Notes under the pieces: model-generated | Told to the model about the DNA's origin: nothing | The model's input: the letters and a program-made list of their open reading frames with translations, nothing else | Database searches by the model: none | Part shown: positions 8,954 to 16,889 of the stretch, piece by piece | How the letters are laid out: each line of letters starts with the position of its first letter | Numbering within the stretch: position 1 is the first letter of the stretch | Assembly (NCBI GenBank): GCA_035531315.1 | Contig: DATKTD010000340.1 | Coordinates: 6,160 to 70,159 of the forward strand | Source: CAIJMU01 sp035531315 | GTDB lineage: Bacteria > Spirochaetota > Spirochaetia > Treponematales > Rectinemataceae | Direction: 5' to 3' | DNA: 64,000 nt | Made by a program: the position numbers and the translations under genes

Positions 8954-9778
8954 ATGGCAGTTTTCACGATAGCGCGCCAGTTCGCCGCCCTCGGCGATGA
9001 AGTCGCCCAGGAACTCGTCAAGCTGACCGGATATCGTCTCGTGGATCGCGAGTCCCTCGAAAAGCGCCTCGGCGATTTCGGCATCGACGCCGACAAGCGG
9101 CGCAAGTACGACGAGAAAAAGCCGGGCCTATGGGCCTCCCTGTCCCAGGAGCGGGACGATTACCTCCACTATCTAAAGACGGCGATATTCGAGGAGGCGG
9201 GCAAGGGCGATTGCATCATCGTCGGCAGAGGAGGCTCGGCCATCCTCAAGAGCCTGCGCAACCTCGTGTCGATCCGCGTCGTCGCCCCCCTATCCTCCCG
9301 CATCCGCCGCGTGATGGAACAGTACGCCTGCAACGAGCGCCACGCCCTCCAGCTCATCGAACAGAGCGACCGCGACAGGTCGGGCTTCCAGAAGTACTTC
9401 TTCTCAGTCGACTGGGCCGATCCCAGCGAATACTCCCTCTGCGTCACGATGGGCGATCGGCCACTCCCCGCCGAGGCCGTTGCCATCTTCGACGACTATC
9501 GCCGTCGCGTCATCGGGGCGGAGGCAGAGGTCGAGGGTCGCGCGCGCATCGCCGAACTCGTCCTGGGTCAGAAGGTCGTCACCGAGATCGTCTACGGCAG
9601 ACGTCTGCCCCTCCACTTCCTCGAGGCCGACGTACGGGGAGGCCGCGTCATCCTCCATGGCGTTTCCAACACCCAGACTGCCATCGAGGCCGCCATCGGC
9701 GCCGCCCGCTCCGTCCCCGGTGTCGACGAGGTCGAGAGCGCCATCCAGGTCGTGCAGGAATTCACCGTAATGCCCTGA
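8954..9778 (+). CDS. Cytidylate-kinase-like protein fused to a BON domain
   Basis: 274 residues. The first about 200 residues resemble the Cytidylate_kin2 family: TIARQFAALGDEVAQELVK, YRLVDRESLEKRL, DCIIVGRGGSAIL, VRVVAPLSSRIRRVM-like segment, SVDWADPSEYSLCV. The C-terminal about 65 residues (LPLHFLEADVRGGRVILHG ... AARSVPGVDEVESAIQVV) form a BON domain, usually a phospholipid- or ligand-binding module. The N-terminal loop lacks the glycine-rich GSGG seen in active relatives, so nucleotide binding is doubtful. ATG 8954 is set by GGGGAGGCCGCA; the frame is open upstream without family similarity. No signal peptide, so probably cytoplasmic. Actual substrate unknown. Confidence 0.78.
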   Translation: MAVFTIARQFAALGDEVAQELVKLTGYRLVDRESLEKRLGDFGIDADKRRKYDEKKPGLWASLSQERDDYLHYLKTAIFEEAGKGDCIIVGRGGSAILKSLRNLVSIRVVAPLSSRIRRVMEQYACNERHALQLIEQSDRDRSGFQKYFFSVDWADPSEYSLCVTMGDRPLPAEAVAIFDDYRRRVIGAEAEVEGRARIAELVLGQKVVTEIVYGRRLPLHFLEADVRGGRVILHGVSNTQTAIEAAIGAARSVPGVDEVESAIQVVQEFTVMP

Positions 9779-9853
9779 TCGGCCTTCGCCCCCCCAGCGC
9801 GACGTCGTGCCGGGCCCAGCGCTTCACGCCCTTCTCGTTGCCTCGACCTCCCG

Positions 9854-9883
9854 TGGACACCCGCCCCCCCCGCCGCGTACTAT
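9854..9883 (+). promoter_or_regulatory. Promoter placing transcription start at the rlmB start codon
   Basis: TGGACA (9854-9859), an 18-base C-rich spacer and TACTAT (9878-9883). Seven C residues then lead directly to ATG 9891. No Shine-Dalgarno sequence is possible in that space. Confidence 0.55.
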
Positions 9884-9890
9884 CCCCCCC

Positions 9891-10619
9891 ATGCGACGCA
9901 TCACCGGCTTCCACGCCATCGAGGAACTCTTCCGTTCGGGCAAGGCCATCCACGGCCGCCTTCTCATTTCGGGCTCGGGGCCGCGGATAAAGGCCATCCT
10001 CGAGATGGCCGCCAAGCAGGTCGTGCCCATCGCCCGCCTTTCCCAGGCGGAACTCGATCGCCTCGCCCCCGACAACCGCGGCGTCGCCTTCGAGACCGAC
10101 AGCTCCCAGAACCCGGCCGAGGCCGACCTCGACGAGTTCCTTTCGGAGGCCGAGGATCTCGAGGAAAGCCTCGTGCTCATCCTCGACCATATCGAGGATC
10201 CACAGAACTTCGGTGCCGTCCTTCGCTCGGCCGACGTATTCGCCTGCGACCTCGTGATCGCCCCCAAGCGCCGCGCCGCCCCCCTCTCCGAGGCGGCGGT
10301 CCGCGCCTCGGCCGGCGCCGCGGCCCACGTCCCCCTCGCCTGGGTGCCCAACCTCGCCGAGGCCCTTCGCCGCCTCAAGAAGGCCGGCTATTGGAGCTAC
10401 GCGGCGGACATGGGCGGCGATCCCCTCCCGGAGGCCGAGCTTCCCCCCAAGACCGTCCTCGTCATGGGCAACGAGGGCGAAGGCGTGTCGAAGCTCGTGC
10501 GCGAGCAATGCGACGGGAGCCTCGCCATACCCCAGGCGGGACACGTCGATTCCCTCAACGTGTCCGCGGCCACGGCCGTCATGCTCTACGAGTACCGGAG
10601 GGGCCGCCCCGCGCGCTGA
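9891..10619 (+). CDS. rlmB: SpoU-family rRNA 2'-O-methyltransferase (TrmH/RlmB type)
   Basis: 242 residues. The N-terminal substrate-binding domain begins RRITGFHAIEELFRSGK. The SPOUT trefoil-knot domain carries ILDHIEDPQNFGAVLRSAD (motif 1), VLVMGNEGEGVSKLVRE (motif 2) and IPQAGHVDSLNVSAATAVMLYE (motif 3). This is the RlmB pattern (methylation of G2251 in 23S rRNA by analogy with E. coli), although other TrmH-type enzymes look similar. It is probably monocistronic and convergent with the P83/100 operon. The start is fixed by similarity; it has no Shine-Dalgarno sequence and a promoter immediately upstream. Confidence 0.88.
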   Translation: MRRITGFHAIEELFRSGKAIHGRLLISGSGPRIKAILEMAAKQVVPIARLSQAELDRLAPDNRGVAFETDSSQNPAEADLDEFLSEAEDLEESLVLILDHIEDPQNFGAVLRSADVFACDLVIAPKRRAAPLSEAAVRASAGAAAHVPLAWVPNLAEALRRLKKAGYWSYAADMGGDPLPEAELPPKTVLVMGNEGEGVSKLVREQCDGSLAIPQAGHVDSLNVSAATAVMLYEYRRGRPAR

Positions 10620-10725
10620 GGCCGGGCGGCCTGGCGCCGACGGGGAATCTCGCCGGCGCCGACAAGAAGTCCCGCCGGGAGCGGCGCGGCGCCCCCGCCT
10701 CGCGCGGCGCCCTAAAGATCCCGCT

Positions 10726-12504
10726 TCAATACGGCCCGAAGTGCCGGATCGTCGCGAGGCTCGCGGCGTCGAGCGAGAGGAAGCCTCCGCCCGCCGCCTG
10801 CGCGACGATGCCATCGGCCCCCTTCACCATGAAGGTGAGGGGGTTGACCGCGTCCTTCGAGCGGGCCGTCTCCTTCAGATCGCTCCCGAATCTTCCCAAA
10901 TAGTACTTTCCGTCGCCCGCCTTGATCACGGCATAATAGGCCCCGTCAATCTTGGCCACCAGGCTTTCGGGATGGATGTCGACCGAGCTTTCGGCCACCT
11001 TGGCGAGACTCTTCCTGTCGAGGGCGACGAGGCGCACCGCCCCCGTCCCCCCCTCCTTGCCGGCGACCGCTACGATGAGGCTTCCGTCGTCCACGATGGA
11101 CCGCGAACGGATGCTGTTCAGGGTCGAGGCGCGGATGAGGGCCCCGGTCGTGGTGTCGACGAAATCGAGGCGCGCGAAGGGATAACCCGCGTCGACGATC
11201 TCGAAGAGGAGGATGCCCGCCGACTCGGCGGCGTTCGCCACGGCCACCTGCCCCGCTATCGCCGCGTTCTGGTCGGTGGCTATCGACTTCCTGTCGGCGG
11301 CGATTTCGGCCTGCTTCGAAGCCGCGGCCGCATCGGCCTTCTGGGCCTCGGCTGTCTTGGCAGCCTCCGTGGCCTGGGCCGTGTCGAGGGCCTTCTGCGC
11401 GTTGGCGACATTTTGCTCCGCGGCAGCGACGGCCGGCGTGGTGACGCTTGCCTGTTGAGCCTGTCCCTGGGGCGTGGCTGCCGGCGTCGCCGGGGCCGGG
11501 ACCGTCGGGGCCGCGGCGGGAGGCGCCGCTGTCGTGGCCGCCGCCCCGGCCTGGGCAGTCTGGGCGGCAGGGGCCTGCGGCGTGGCGGACGGGGCGGCAG
11601 GCCCAGGAGCGGCTGCTTGGGCCGCCGGCGCCGCTGCTTGGGCCGCGGCGAGGTCCTTTTGCGCCTGGGCTAGCTGGGCCTTGGCGGCCTCGGCCTGGGC
11701 TGCGGCGGCGGCCGCCTCCTCCTTGGCCTTCGCTGCCTGGTCCTGGGACTGCGCGACTTCCTTTTGCTTGATATCGACAAGGGCCTGGCGATCGGGAATG
11801 CCGCCGCCCTGCTCCGTCTTCATCCCCTGGGTGACCTCCTGGCCGGAGATCGTGCCCGTCGAAACGGCACCCGCAGCCCCGGGCTTGGCCCCCGAACTCA
11901 GGGGTATCAGGATGCGCGTCTTCCCCGGCCACTCGTCCCACTTCGTCGCGAGGCCGGCATTGTCGGGAGAGAGCTGAGCCAGCACCACGGCCTTGTACTT
12001 GGCGCTCAAATAGGCCATGTCCCCGCGATGGACGGCGTTATATACCGTGATGAACACGGAGAGGGTGGCGGCGTCGGCCCTGGAGTAGCCCCAGGCCTTC
12101 TCGAGATAGCCGGCGACGATACGTCGAACGTTGTCGATGTGATCGACCACGGCGTCCTTGCCTATCACGATGATGTCCGCGTCGAGGCCGGCCTCGATCG
12201 AGGGGTCCACAGCCCTGATGACCGCGTAGCGGTCGAGGTCGCCCGCCCGAGCGATCGCCTGGCCCGGCGCCCCGATGGCGGTGGCTAGGCCCAGGCCGAT
12301 GCCCCGGATCTCCGCGGCACTCTGCACGATGGACTGGGGACCCTCGTAATTCACGAAGCTGATCTTCGCCTCGCGCGTCGACTCGATTTCGCTCTTTGCC
12401 ACATCCAGGGCGGAAAGTCCCAGGAGGGGAAGGATCGCCAGAAGGATCGTGGCGGCCGCGCGCGGCCCTCGATCGCGATATGTCCGTCTGTTGCTGAAGT
12501 TCAC
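10726..12504 (-). CDS. P83/100-type spirochaete antigen homologue
   Basis: 592 residues from GTG 12504, preceded by GAGGAGGAATC. A signal peptide (about 1-33) ends near LLGLSA. The N-terminal domain contains FVNYEGPQSIVQSAAEIRG, the hallmark opening of the Borrelia P83/100 / Treponema family. A central region of about 200 residues (about 235-435) is rich in Ala, Gln, Lys and Pro and predicts long coiled coil with linker-like repeats. The C-terminal domain (from about 440) looks beta-rich. Exported; periplasmic or surface location is inferred. Last gene of an operon with the propeller/HEAT protein (18 bases upstream) and the methyltransferase. Biochemical role unknown. Confidence 0.78.
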   Translation of the reverse strand: MNFSNRRTYRDRGPRAAATILLAILPLLGLSALDVAKSEIESTREAKISFVNYEGPQSIVQSAAEIRGIGLGLATAIGAPGQAIARAGDLDRYAVIRAVDPSIEAGLDADIIVIGKDAVVDHIDNVRRIVAGYLEKAWGYSRADAATLSVFITVYNAVHRGDMAYLSAKYKAVVLAQLSPDNAGLATKWDEWPGKTRILIPLSSGAKPGAAGAVSTGTISGQEVTQGMKTEQGGGIPDRQALVDIKQKEVAQSQDQAAKAKEEAAAAAAQAEAAKAQLAQAQKDLAAAQAAAPAAQAAAPGPAAPSATPQAPAAQTAQAGAAATTAAPPAAAPTVPAPATPAATPQGQAQQASVTTPAVAAAEQNVANAQKALDTAQATEAAKTAEAQKADAAAASKQAEIAADRKSIATDQNAAIAGQVAVANAAESAGILLFEIVDAGYPFARLDFVDTTTGALIRASTLNSIRSRSIVDDGSLIVAVAGKEGGTGAVRLVALDRKSLAKVAESSVDIHPESLVAKIDGAYYAVIKAGDGKYYLGRFGSDLKETARSKDAVNPLTFMVKGADGIVAQAAGGGFLSLDAASLATIRHFGPY

Positions 12505-12522
12505 GATTCCTCCTCGGGCTTT

Positions 12523-14232
12523 TCAATCCATCTGCTGGGCGCGCACGAGGCGCCCGAGGACCGCACGGGCCCGGACGCTCACCGCGTTCGGGAAGGGCGG
12601 CCCGGAAAGGGCCATGAGCGAACGGACGACGGCGATCGAGGGACTCGCTCCCGAACCGAGGGCCTGCGACTCGATCGCGTCGACGAGGGCCCAGGCCACC
12701 TCATCGTCGAGATGCCCGCCCCATCCGCCGAGGGCGAGGGCGGGAGCGGCCAGGCCATCGGGATCGACGCCGATCGCGCCGATGGCCTCGAGTGCCGCGG
12801 CCCTGACGGCGGAATCCTCCCCCGAGACGGCGATGTCGGCCAGAGCCCCGAGGGCGGCGGGAGAGCCGATCTCGCCAAGGACCCGGCAGGCCTCGACACG
12901 GGGCCTCGCGAAGAGCCGGAATTTCTGTCTCGAGGCAGACTGACCGGCCGTAGACAGGCTTCCGGCGGCGATCGCCTCGAGAATGGCCCGATCGCCCGCC
13001 TCGCTTCCCCCAATGGTAGCCGAATCGAGGCTTTTTTCAATATCGAGGACGAGGGCAAGCTGCCTATCCTCATCCGCGGCCGAGGGATCGAAGAGCCCGA
13101 GTTCCCTGAGTGCCGAGGGATCGGAGGGACAGGCGGGCGGCCTGGTCGCCACCGCCGCGTCGAGGGGGCCCTCGTAGCGATAGGCGGCGAGCACCCAATC
13201 CTCGCCCGCGGAAAAGAGAAGACCCCCGGGCGTGAGGAGGGCGGGGGCGATCGCGTGCGAAATGCCCGCCGAGCGAAGAAGGAGGCCGGAGTTCGAATAC
13301 GAGGTGGCCCTGCCCAGCCCCGTCACCACGATGCGCCCTGTCGACATGAGGACCGAGGCCTCGGCAATCGCGGTCGAAACGCCCCAGAGCCGCCGCCCCC
13401 TGCCGTCAAAGACCTCGAGATTCCCCTTTGCGTCTATCGCGGCTAGGATTCCCGCGGCCGGCCGCGCCGATAAGGTCGAGGCAAGGGCCCGAGGCGCGGC
13501 CGCCATCGTAGCGAGGGAAAGCTCTGAGCCCGAGCCCTTCAGAAGGACAAGACGGCCGTCCTCATGGCCCACGATAATATCGGCGCCGAAGCGCCCCAGG
13601 ACCGAGACGGCCGAGCCCTCCCCCGCCGGAAACAGGGCCTTCTTTTCGCCATAAGGAGAGAGAAACAGCAGCCTCCCATCCGAAAGACCGATGAGGAAAT
13701 TCCCCGAGGCGTCCAGAATTGCCGGGCAGGAGGGAGGGGTGGGAAGGGAATATCGCCAAAGCCTCCGTCCCGATGGGGCGAGACAGAGAAGACTTCTTCC
13801 GCTACCGAGGAGGTAGCGGCCGTCGGGACCGAAGGCGACGAGGTCCGGCATCTGCGATGGGTCGAGCCAGTCGCCGAGGGGAAGTCTCCACGCCAGATTC
13901 CCGGTGGCCGTGATGATGCCGAGATATGGCTGGCCTCCTCCATCGAGGAGGACGAGGGCCCTTCCGAAGGGGTCGAGGGCAAGCCAGGGCCTCGGTGAGG
14001 GAAGAGCCTGCTTCAAACGAAGTTCGCCGCCCTCGGAAAGGAGATAGAGCGAATCGTCCTCGGAGAGAAACCAGACGGCCGCGCGGTTTCGACTCGTGTC
14101 GAGAAGGGGGGGGGCGAGGGGCCTCCCCCCCACGGATAGCCTGAAGAGGGGCGGCAGGTCCGCCGCAGATAGCGGGAGGCCGAAGGCCAGAAGACAGAGG
14201 GCTAAGGGGAGGGCCCGGAGGCTTCGCTTCAT
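12523..14232 (-). CDS. Exported beta-propeller (PQQ-like) protein with C-terminal HEAT repeats
   Basis: 569 residues. Signal peptide MKRSLRALPLALCLLAFGL, cleavage near LSAAD. Residues about 30-390 contain repeated four-stranded blades with motifs such as LLSEGGELR, LLCLAPSGRRLWRYS, ILDASGNFLIGLSDGRLLF and LEVFDGRGRRLWG, typical of PQQ/outer-membrane-assembly-like propellers. From about 440 the sequence switches to HEAT-like helices (ACRVLGEIGSPAALGALADI, RAAALEAIGAIG). This is probably a periplasmic scaffold. ATG 14232 lies 11 bases after the methyltransferase stop; the frame continues upstream but without a signal peptide. It is cotranscribed with the P83/100 gene, so the two exported proteins may work together. 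Confidence 0.72.
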   Translation of the reverse strand: MKRSLRALPLALCLLAFGLPLSAADLPPLFRLSVGGRPLAPPLLDTSRNRAAVWFLSEDDSLYLLSEGGELRLKQALPSPRPWLALDPFGRALVLLDGGGQPYLGIITATGNLAWRLPLGDWLDPSQMPDLVAFGPDGRYLLGSGRSLLCLAPSGRRLWRYSLPTPPSCPAILDASGNFLIGLSDGRLLFLSPYGEKKALFPAGEGSAVSVLGRFGADIIVGHEDGRLVLLKGSGSELSLATMAAAPRALASTLSARPAAGILAAIDAKGNLEVFDGRGRRLWGVSTAIAEASVLMSTGRIVVTGLGRATSYSNSGLLLRSAGISHAIAPALLTPGGLLFSAGEDWVLAAYRYEGPLDAAVATRPPACPSDPSALRELGLFDPSAADEDRQLALVLDIEKSLDSATIGGSEAGDRAILEAIAAGSLSTAGQSASRQKFRLFARPRVEACRVLGEIGSPAALGALADIAVSGEDSAVRAAALEAIGAIGVDPDGLAAPALALGGWGGHLDDEVAWALVDAIESQALGSGASPSIAVVRSLMALSGPPFPNAVSVRARAVLGRLVRAQQMD

Positions 14233-14243
14233 GGCCTGGAGGC

Positions 14244-15401
14244 TCAGGAGCCCGTTTCGGGGACGAAGCGGGCCAGCGATTCCACATGGCCCGTCTGGGG
14301 GTAAAAATCGAAGAGAACGAGGCTGTCGAGGCGATAGCCTCCCGCCACGAGCTCCTTGGCGTCGCGGGCGAGGGTGACGGGATCGCAGGACACGTAGGAG
14401 ACCTGTGGCGGGCGGCTGCGAAGGATCCATGACCTGAGCGCCGGACTCAAGCCGCTGCGGGGCGGATCGACGACGAGACTGTCGAAGCGGGCCCTCGCGC
14501 CTGGGCCTCGGCACCACTCGTCCACCGACTGCGCGTGCCATTGATGGACGGGACCGACGACATTCTTCCTGGCTTCGGCCAGGGACCTCGCGTCCTGCTC
14601 GACCATGACGACCCTGGCTCCTCCCTTCGCGAGGAAGTGGCCGAAAAGCCCCACCCCCGCGTAAAGATCGGCCGCCGTCCCTCCCTCGATGCCCGCGAGG
14701 GCGGCCTCGACCAGTTCGCCCAGAATGCCCAGATTGGACTGGAAAAAGGCCTCTATGTCGAAGAAGATCCGCTCGCCCAGAACTCCCACCGAAACCCGCC
14801 GATGCCTTCCCTCCAGGTAAGAGGCCCCTTCGGCCCCGTACACGATGAAGCGCGTGGCGTTTCCGATAAAAGGCCGGAGCTCCTCGCGGAGCGGCCCCCC
14901 GTGTTCGGCCAACCAGGTCTCGATCGCCGGATCGGCGATCGGGCAGGAAGCCACGGCGACGAGCTCCTCCGAATCCCTTTTCATGTAACCTACTCGACCC
15001 TGGCCGTCGAGATGGAACTGGACCCGATTCCGGTAGCCATAGGGTTTGGAGGCTACGATGCGGGGCAGGCCGGGATCGAAGCCCGCGCCACGCCGGAAAA
15101 TTTCGCGGACGAAGGCCTGCTTTGCCGCAAGTTGGGCGGAATAGCCGGCGTGCTGTAGCCCGCAGCCGCCGCAAAGACCGAACAGGGGACATTCGGGATC
15201 GACCCGATCGGCGCTCGGTGCGAGTACCGCGAGGAGCTCGGCCCTCGCGTAGTCGCGACGTTCCTCGACTATCCGGGCTTCGACCCTCTCTCCCGGCAAG
15301 ACGAAGGGCACGAAGACCGCCCGGCCCTCGTGGAAGGCGATGCCCTCCCCCCCCGCTACCAGCTTTTCGATGTCGAGCGTGACGCGTCCATCCCCAGCCA
15401 T
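14244..15401 (-). CDS. rlmD: RlmD/RumA-type 23S rRNA m5U methyltransferase
   Basis: 385 residues. A TRAM-like beta-barrel comes first (VTLDIEKLVAGGEGIAF ... VPFVLPGERVEARIV). The 4Fe-4S cluster loop is CPLFGLCGGCGLQH, with the preceding cysteine outside the usual spacing. The Rossmann-fold methyltransferase has DLYAGVGLFG (SAM motif), DSLVVDPPRSGL, the nucleophile motif YVSCDPVTLARD and the general base region FPQTGHVESL-like (YPQTGHVESL). TrmA/RlmC/RlmD cannot be fully separated by eye; the Fe-S motif favours the RlmC/RlmD group. Start 15401 is preferred: GGGGAGG lies 10 bases upstream, and further upstream residues are not family-like. Confidence 0.83.
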   Translation of the reverse strand: MAGDGRVTLDIEKLVAGGEGIAFHEGRAVFVPFVLPGERVEARIVEERRDYARAELLAVLAPSADRVDPECPLFGLCGGCGLQHAGYSAQLAAKQAFVREIFRRGAGFDPGLPRIVASKPYGYRNRVQFHLDGQGRVGYMKRDSEELVAVASCPIADPAIETWLAEHGGPLREELRPFIGNATRFIVYGAEGASYLEGRHRRVSVGVLGERIFFDIEAFFQSNLGILGELVEAALAGIEGGTAADLYAGVGLFGHFLAKGGARVVMVEQDARSLAEARKNVVGPVHQWHAQSVDEWCRGPGARARFDSLVVDPPRSGLSPALRSWILRSRPPQVSYVSCDPVTLARDAKELVAGGYRLDSLVLFDFYPQTGHVESLARFVPETGS

Positions 15402-15536
15402 GGCCCAAGCCTCCCCTTCATGTATCGACGCGATGATCGGTAGATCCCAGCCTAATCGGCGGACCCAGCGGCCGCTCCCGAGGCTGCCGCGACGGGTCCG
15501 GGCGCCGTTCACGCGCTTCCAACATCGCTCTTTGTC

Positions 15537-15565
15537 TTCACACTCCGCGGAAATGGCCCTATAAT
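15537..15565 (+). promoter_or_regulatory. Sigma-70 promoter of tdh
   Basis: TTCACA (15537-15542), a 17-base spacer and TATAAT (15560-15565). The leader is about 12 bases long and AAGGAG precedes ATG 15584. Confidence 0.7.
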
Positions 15566-15583
15566 CGGCCTCAAGGAGATTCA

Positions 15584-16606
15584 ATGAAAGCCCTCGTCAA
15601 ACGAGTGCCCGGAGAAGGCATTTGGATGGAAGACGTCCCGATGCCCACGGTGGGGCTCTCGGATATATTGATCAAAGTAAAGAAGACGGCGATCTGCGGC
15701 ACCGATGTCCACATCTATCAGTGGAACGAATGGGCCCAGCGCACCATAAAGACCCCCATGGTCATCGGCCACGAATTCGTCGGCGAAATCGTCGAAATCG
15801 GCAAGGACGTCAAGGGCTGGAAGGTCGGCGAGCGCGTCTCCGCCGAGGGCCACGTCGTCTGCGGCGAATGCCGCGCCTGCAAGGCCGGCAAGCGCCACCT
15901 CTGCCCCAACACCAAGGGCATCGGCGTCAACCGTCAGGGCTGCTTCGCCGAGTACGTTTCGGTACCCGCCACCAACGTCTGGAAGGTCCACCCCTCCGTG
16001 CCCGACGACATCGCCGCCATCTTCGACCCCTACGGCAACGCCACCCACACCGCCCTCTCCTTCGACGTCGACGGCGAGGACGTCCTCGTCACCGGCGCCG
16101 GCCCCATCGGCATCATGGCCGCAGCCATCGCCCGCCACAACGGGGCGCGCAACGTGGTCCTCACCGACGTTAATGACTGGCGCCTCGGCCTGGCCCGCAA
16201 GCTCGGCATCGAGAGCACCGTCAACGTGACCAAGCAGAGCCTCAAGGACGTCATGGACGGACTCGGTATGGTCGGCGGCTTCGATGTCGGTCTCGAAATG
16301 TCCGGCAGCCCCCAGGCCTTCGCCCAGATGCTCGACAGCATGTACAACGGCGGCCGCGTCGCCATGCTCGGCCTCATGCCCAACGGCGCCGGCATCGACT
16401 GGGACAAGGTCATCTTCAAAGGCCTCTTCATCAAGGGCATCTACGGCCGCGAAATCTTCGAGACCTGGTACAAGATGGAAGCCATGATCCGAAGCGGCCT
16501 CGACATCTCCCCCATCATCACCCACCGCTACGCCTTCGACGACTTCCAGAAAGGCTTCGACGCGATGGTCAGCGGAGAATCCGGCAAGGTCGTGTTGAGT
16601 TTCTGA
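15584..16606 (+). CDS. tdh: L-threonine 3-dehydrogenase (zinc MDR family)
   Basis: 340 residues, the usual Tdh length. Catalytic zinc site: AICGTDVHIYQW (Cys), GHEFVGEIVEIG (His-Glu). Structural zinc loop: four cysteines in CGECRACKAGKRHLC. NAD-binding motif VLVTGAGPIGIMAAAIARHNGA, followed by VLTDVND with an acidic residue that favours NAD. Converts L-threonine to 2-amino-3-ketobutyrate in the cytosol. It has its own consensus promoter. The partner Kbl is not in the window. A decayed copy of its 3' end lies at 16705-16751. Confidence 0.95.
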   Translation: MKALVKRVPGEGIWMEDVPMPTVGLSDILIKVKKTAICGTDVHIYQWNEWAQRTIKTPMVIGHEFVGEIVEIGKDVKGWKVGERVSAEGHVVCGECRACKAGKRHLCPNTKGIGVNRQGCFAEYVSVPATNVWKVHPSVPDDIAAIFDPYGNATHTALSFDVDGEDVLVTGAGPIGIMAAAIARHNGARNVVLTDVNDWRLGLARKLGIESTVNVTKQSLKDVMDGLGMVGGFDVGLEMSGSPQAFAQMLDSMYNGGRVAMLGLMPNGAGIDWDKVIFKGLFIKGIYGREIFETWYKMEAMIRSGLDISPIITHRYAFDDFQKGFDAMVSGESGKVVLSF

Positions 16607-16645
16607 CCGCATCGGAGCTTCGCGTCGAAGGGCTTTGATTCGGTC

Positions 16646-16663
16646 GCCCGCCGAAAGGCGGGC
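16646..16663 (+). terminator. GAAA-loop hairpin downstream of tdh
   Basis: GCCCGCC-GAAA-GGCGGGC forms a perfect 7-bp stem with a GNRA tetraloop, followed by ATTTC and no T-run. Probably a Rho-assisted or weak terminator, or an mRNA-stabilising hairpin. Confidence 0.45.
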
Positions 16664-16704
16664 ATTTCAATCCATTCCCTGCCGTACAAGGCGCGGAGCG
16701 CCTT

Positions 16705-16751
16705 ACGCGATGATCTCCGGAGAGTCCGGCAAGGTCGTACTGAGCCTCTGA
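16705..16751 (+). pseudogene. Remnant of a duplicated tdh 3' end
   Basis: The sequence aligns without gaps to the last 47 bases of tdh and encodes AMISGESGKVVLSL-stop, against AMVSGESGKVVLSF-stop in tdh. Differences are mostly at third codon positions, so the copy evolved under coding constraint before decay or came from a related gene. No upstream part of a second tdh is visible between 16607 and 16704. A GC-rich inverted repeat (about 16766-16794) follows. Confidence 0.65.
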
Positions 16752-16889
16752 TCGGGCCTTCCACCGCGCGCCCCTACGATTGCGCGCGCGGGGATTTTCG
16801 CTCCGATCCCAAACGCTCCGCTAGGCTAGGCCTGCGGTCCCTCCGCCCACCTATTTTTCCTTTTCGTTTCATGCTACAGTTTTTGGACC

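Noticed and set aside
12523..15408. A 961-residue fusion of a methyltransferase-region frame with the propeller protein
   Set aside because: The first 392 codons are an out-of-frame reading of the RlmD-like gene. A good signal peptide begins at 14232.
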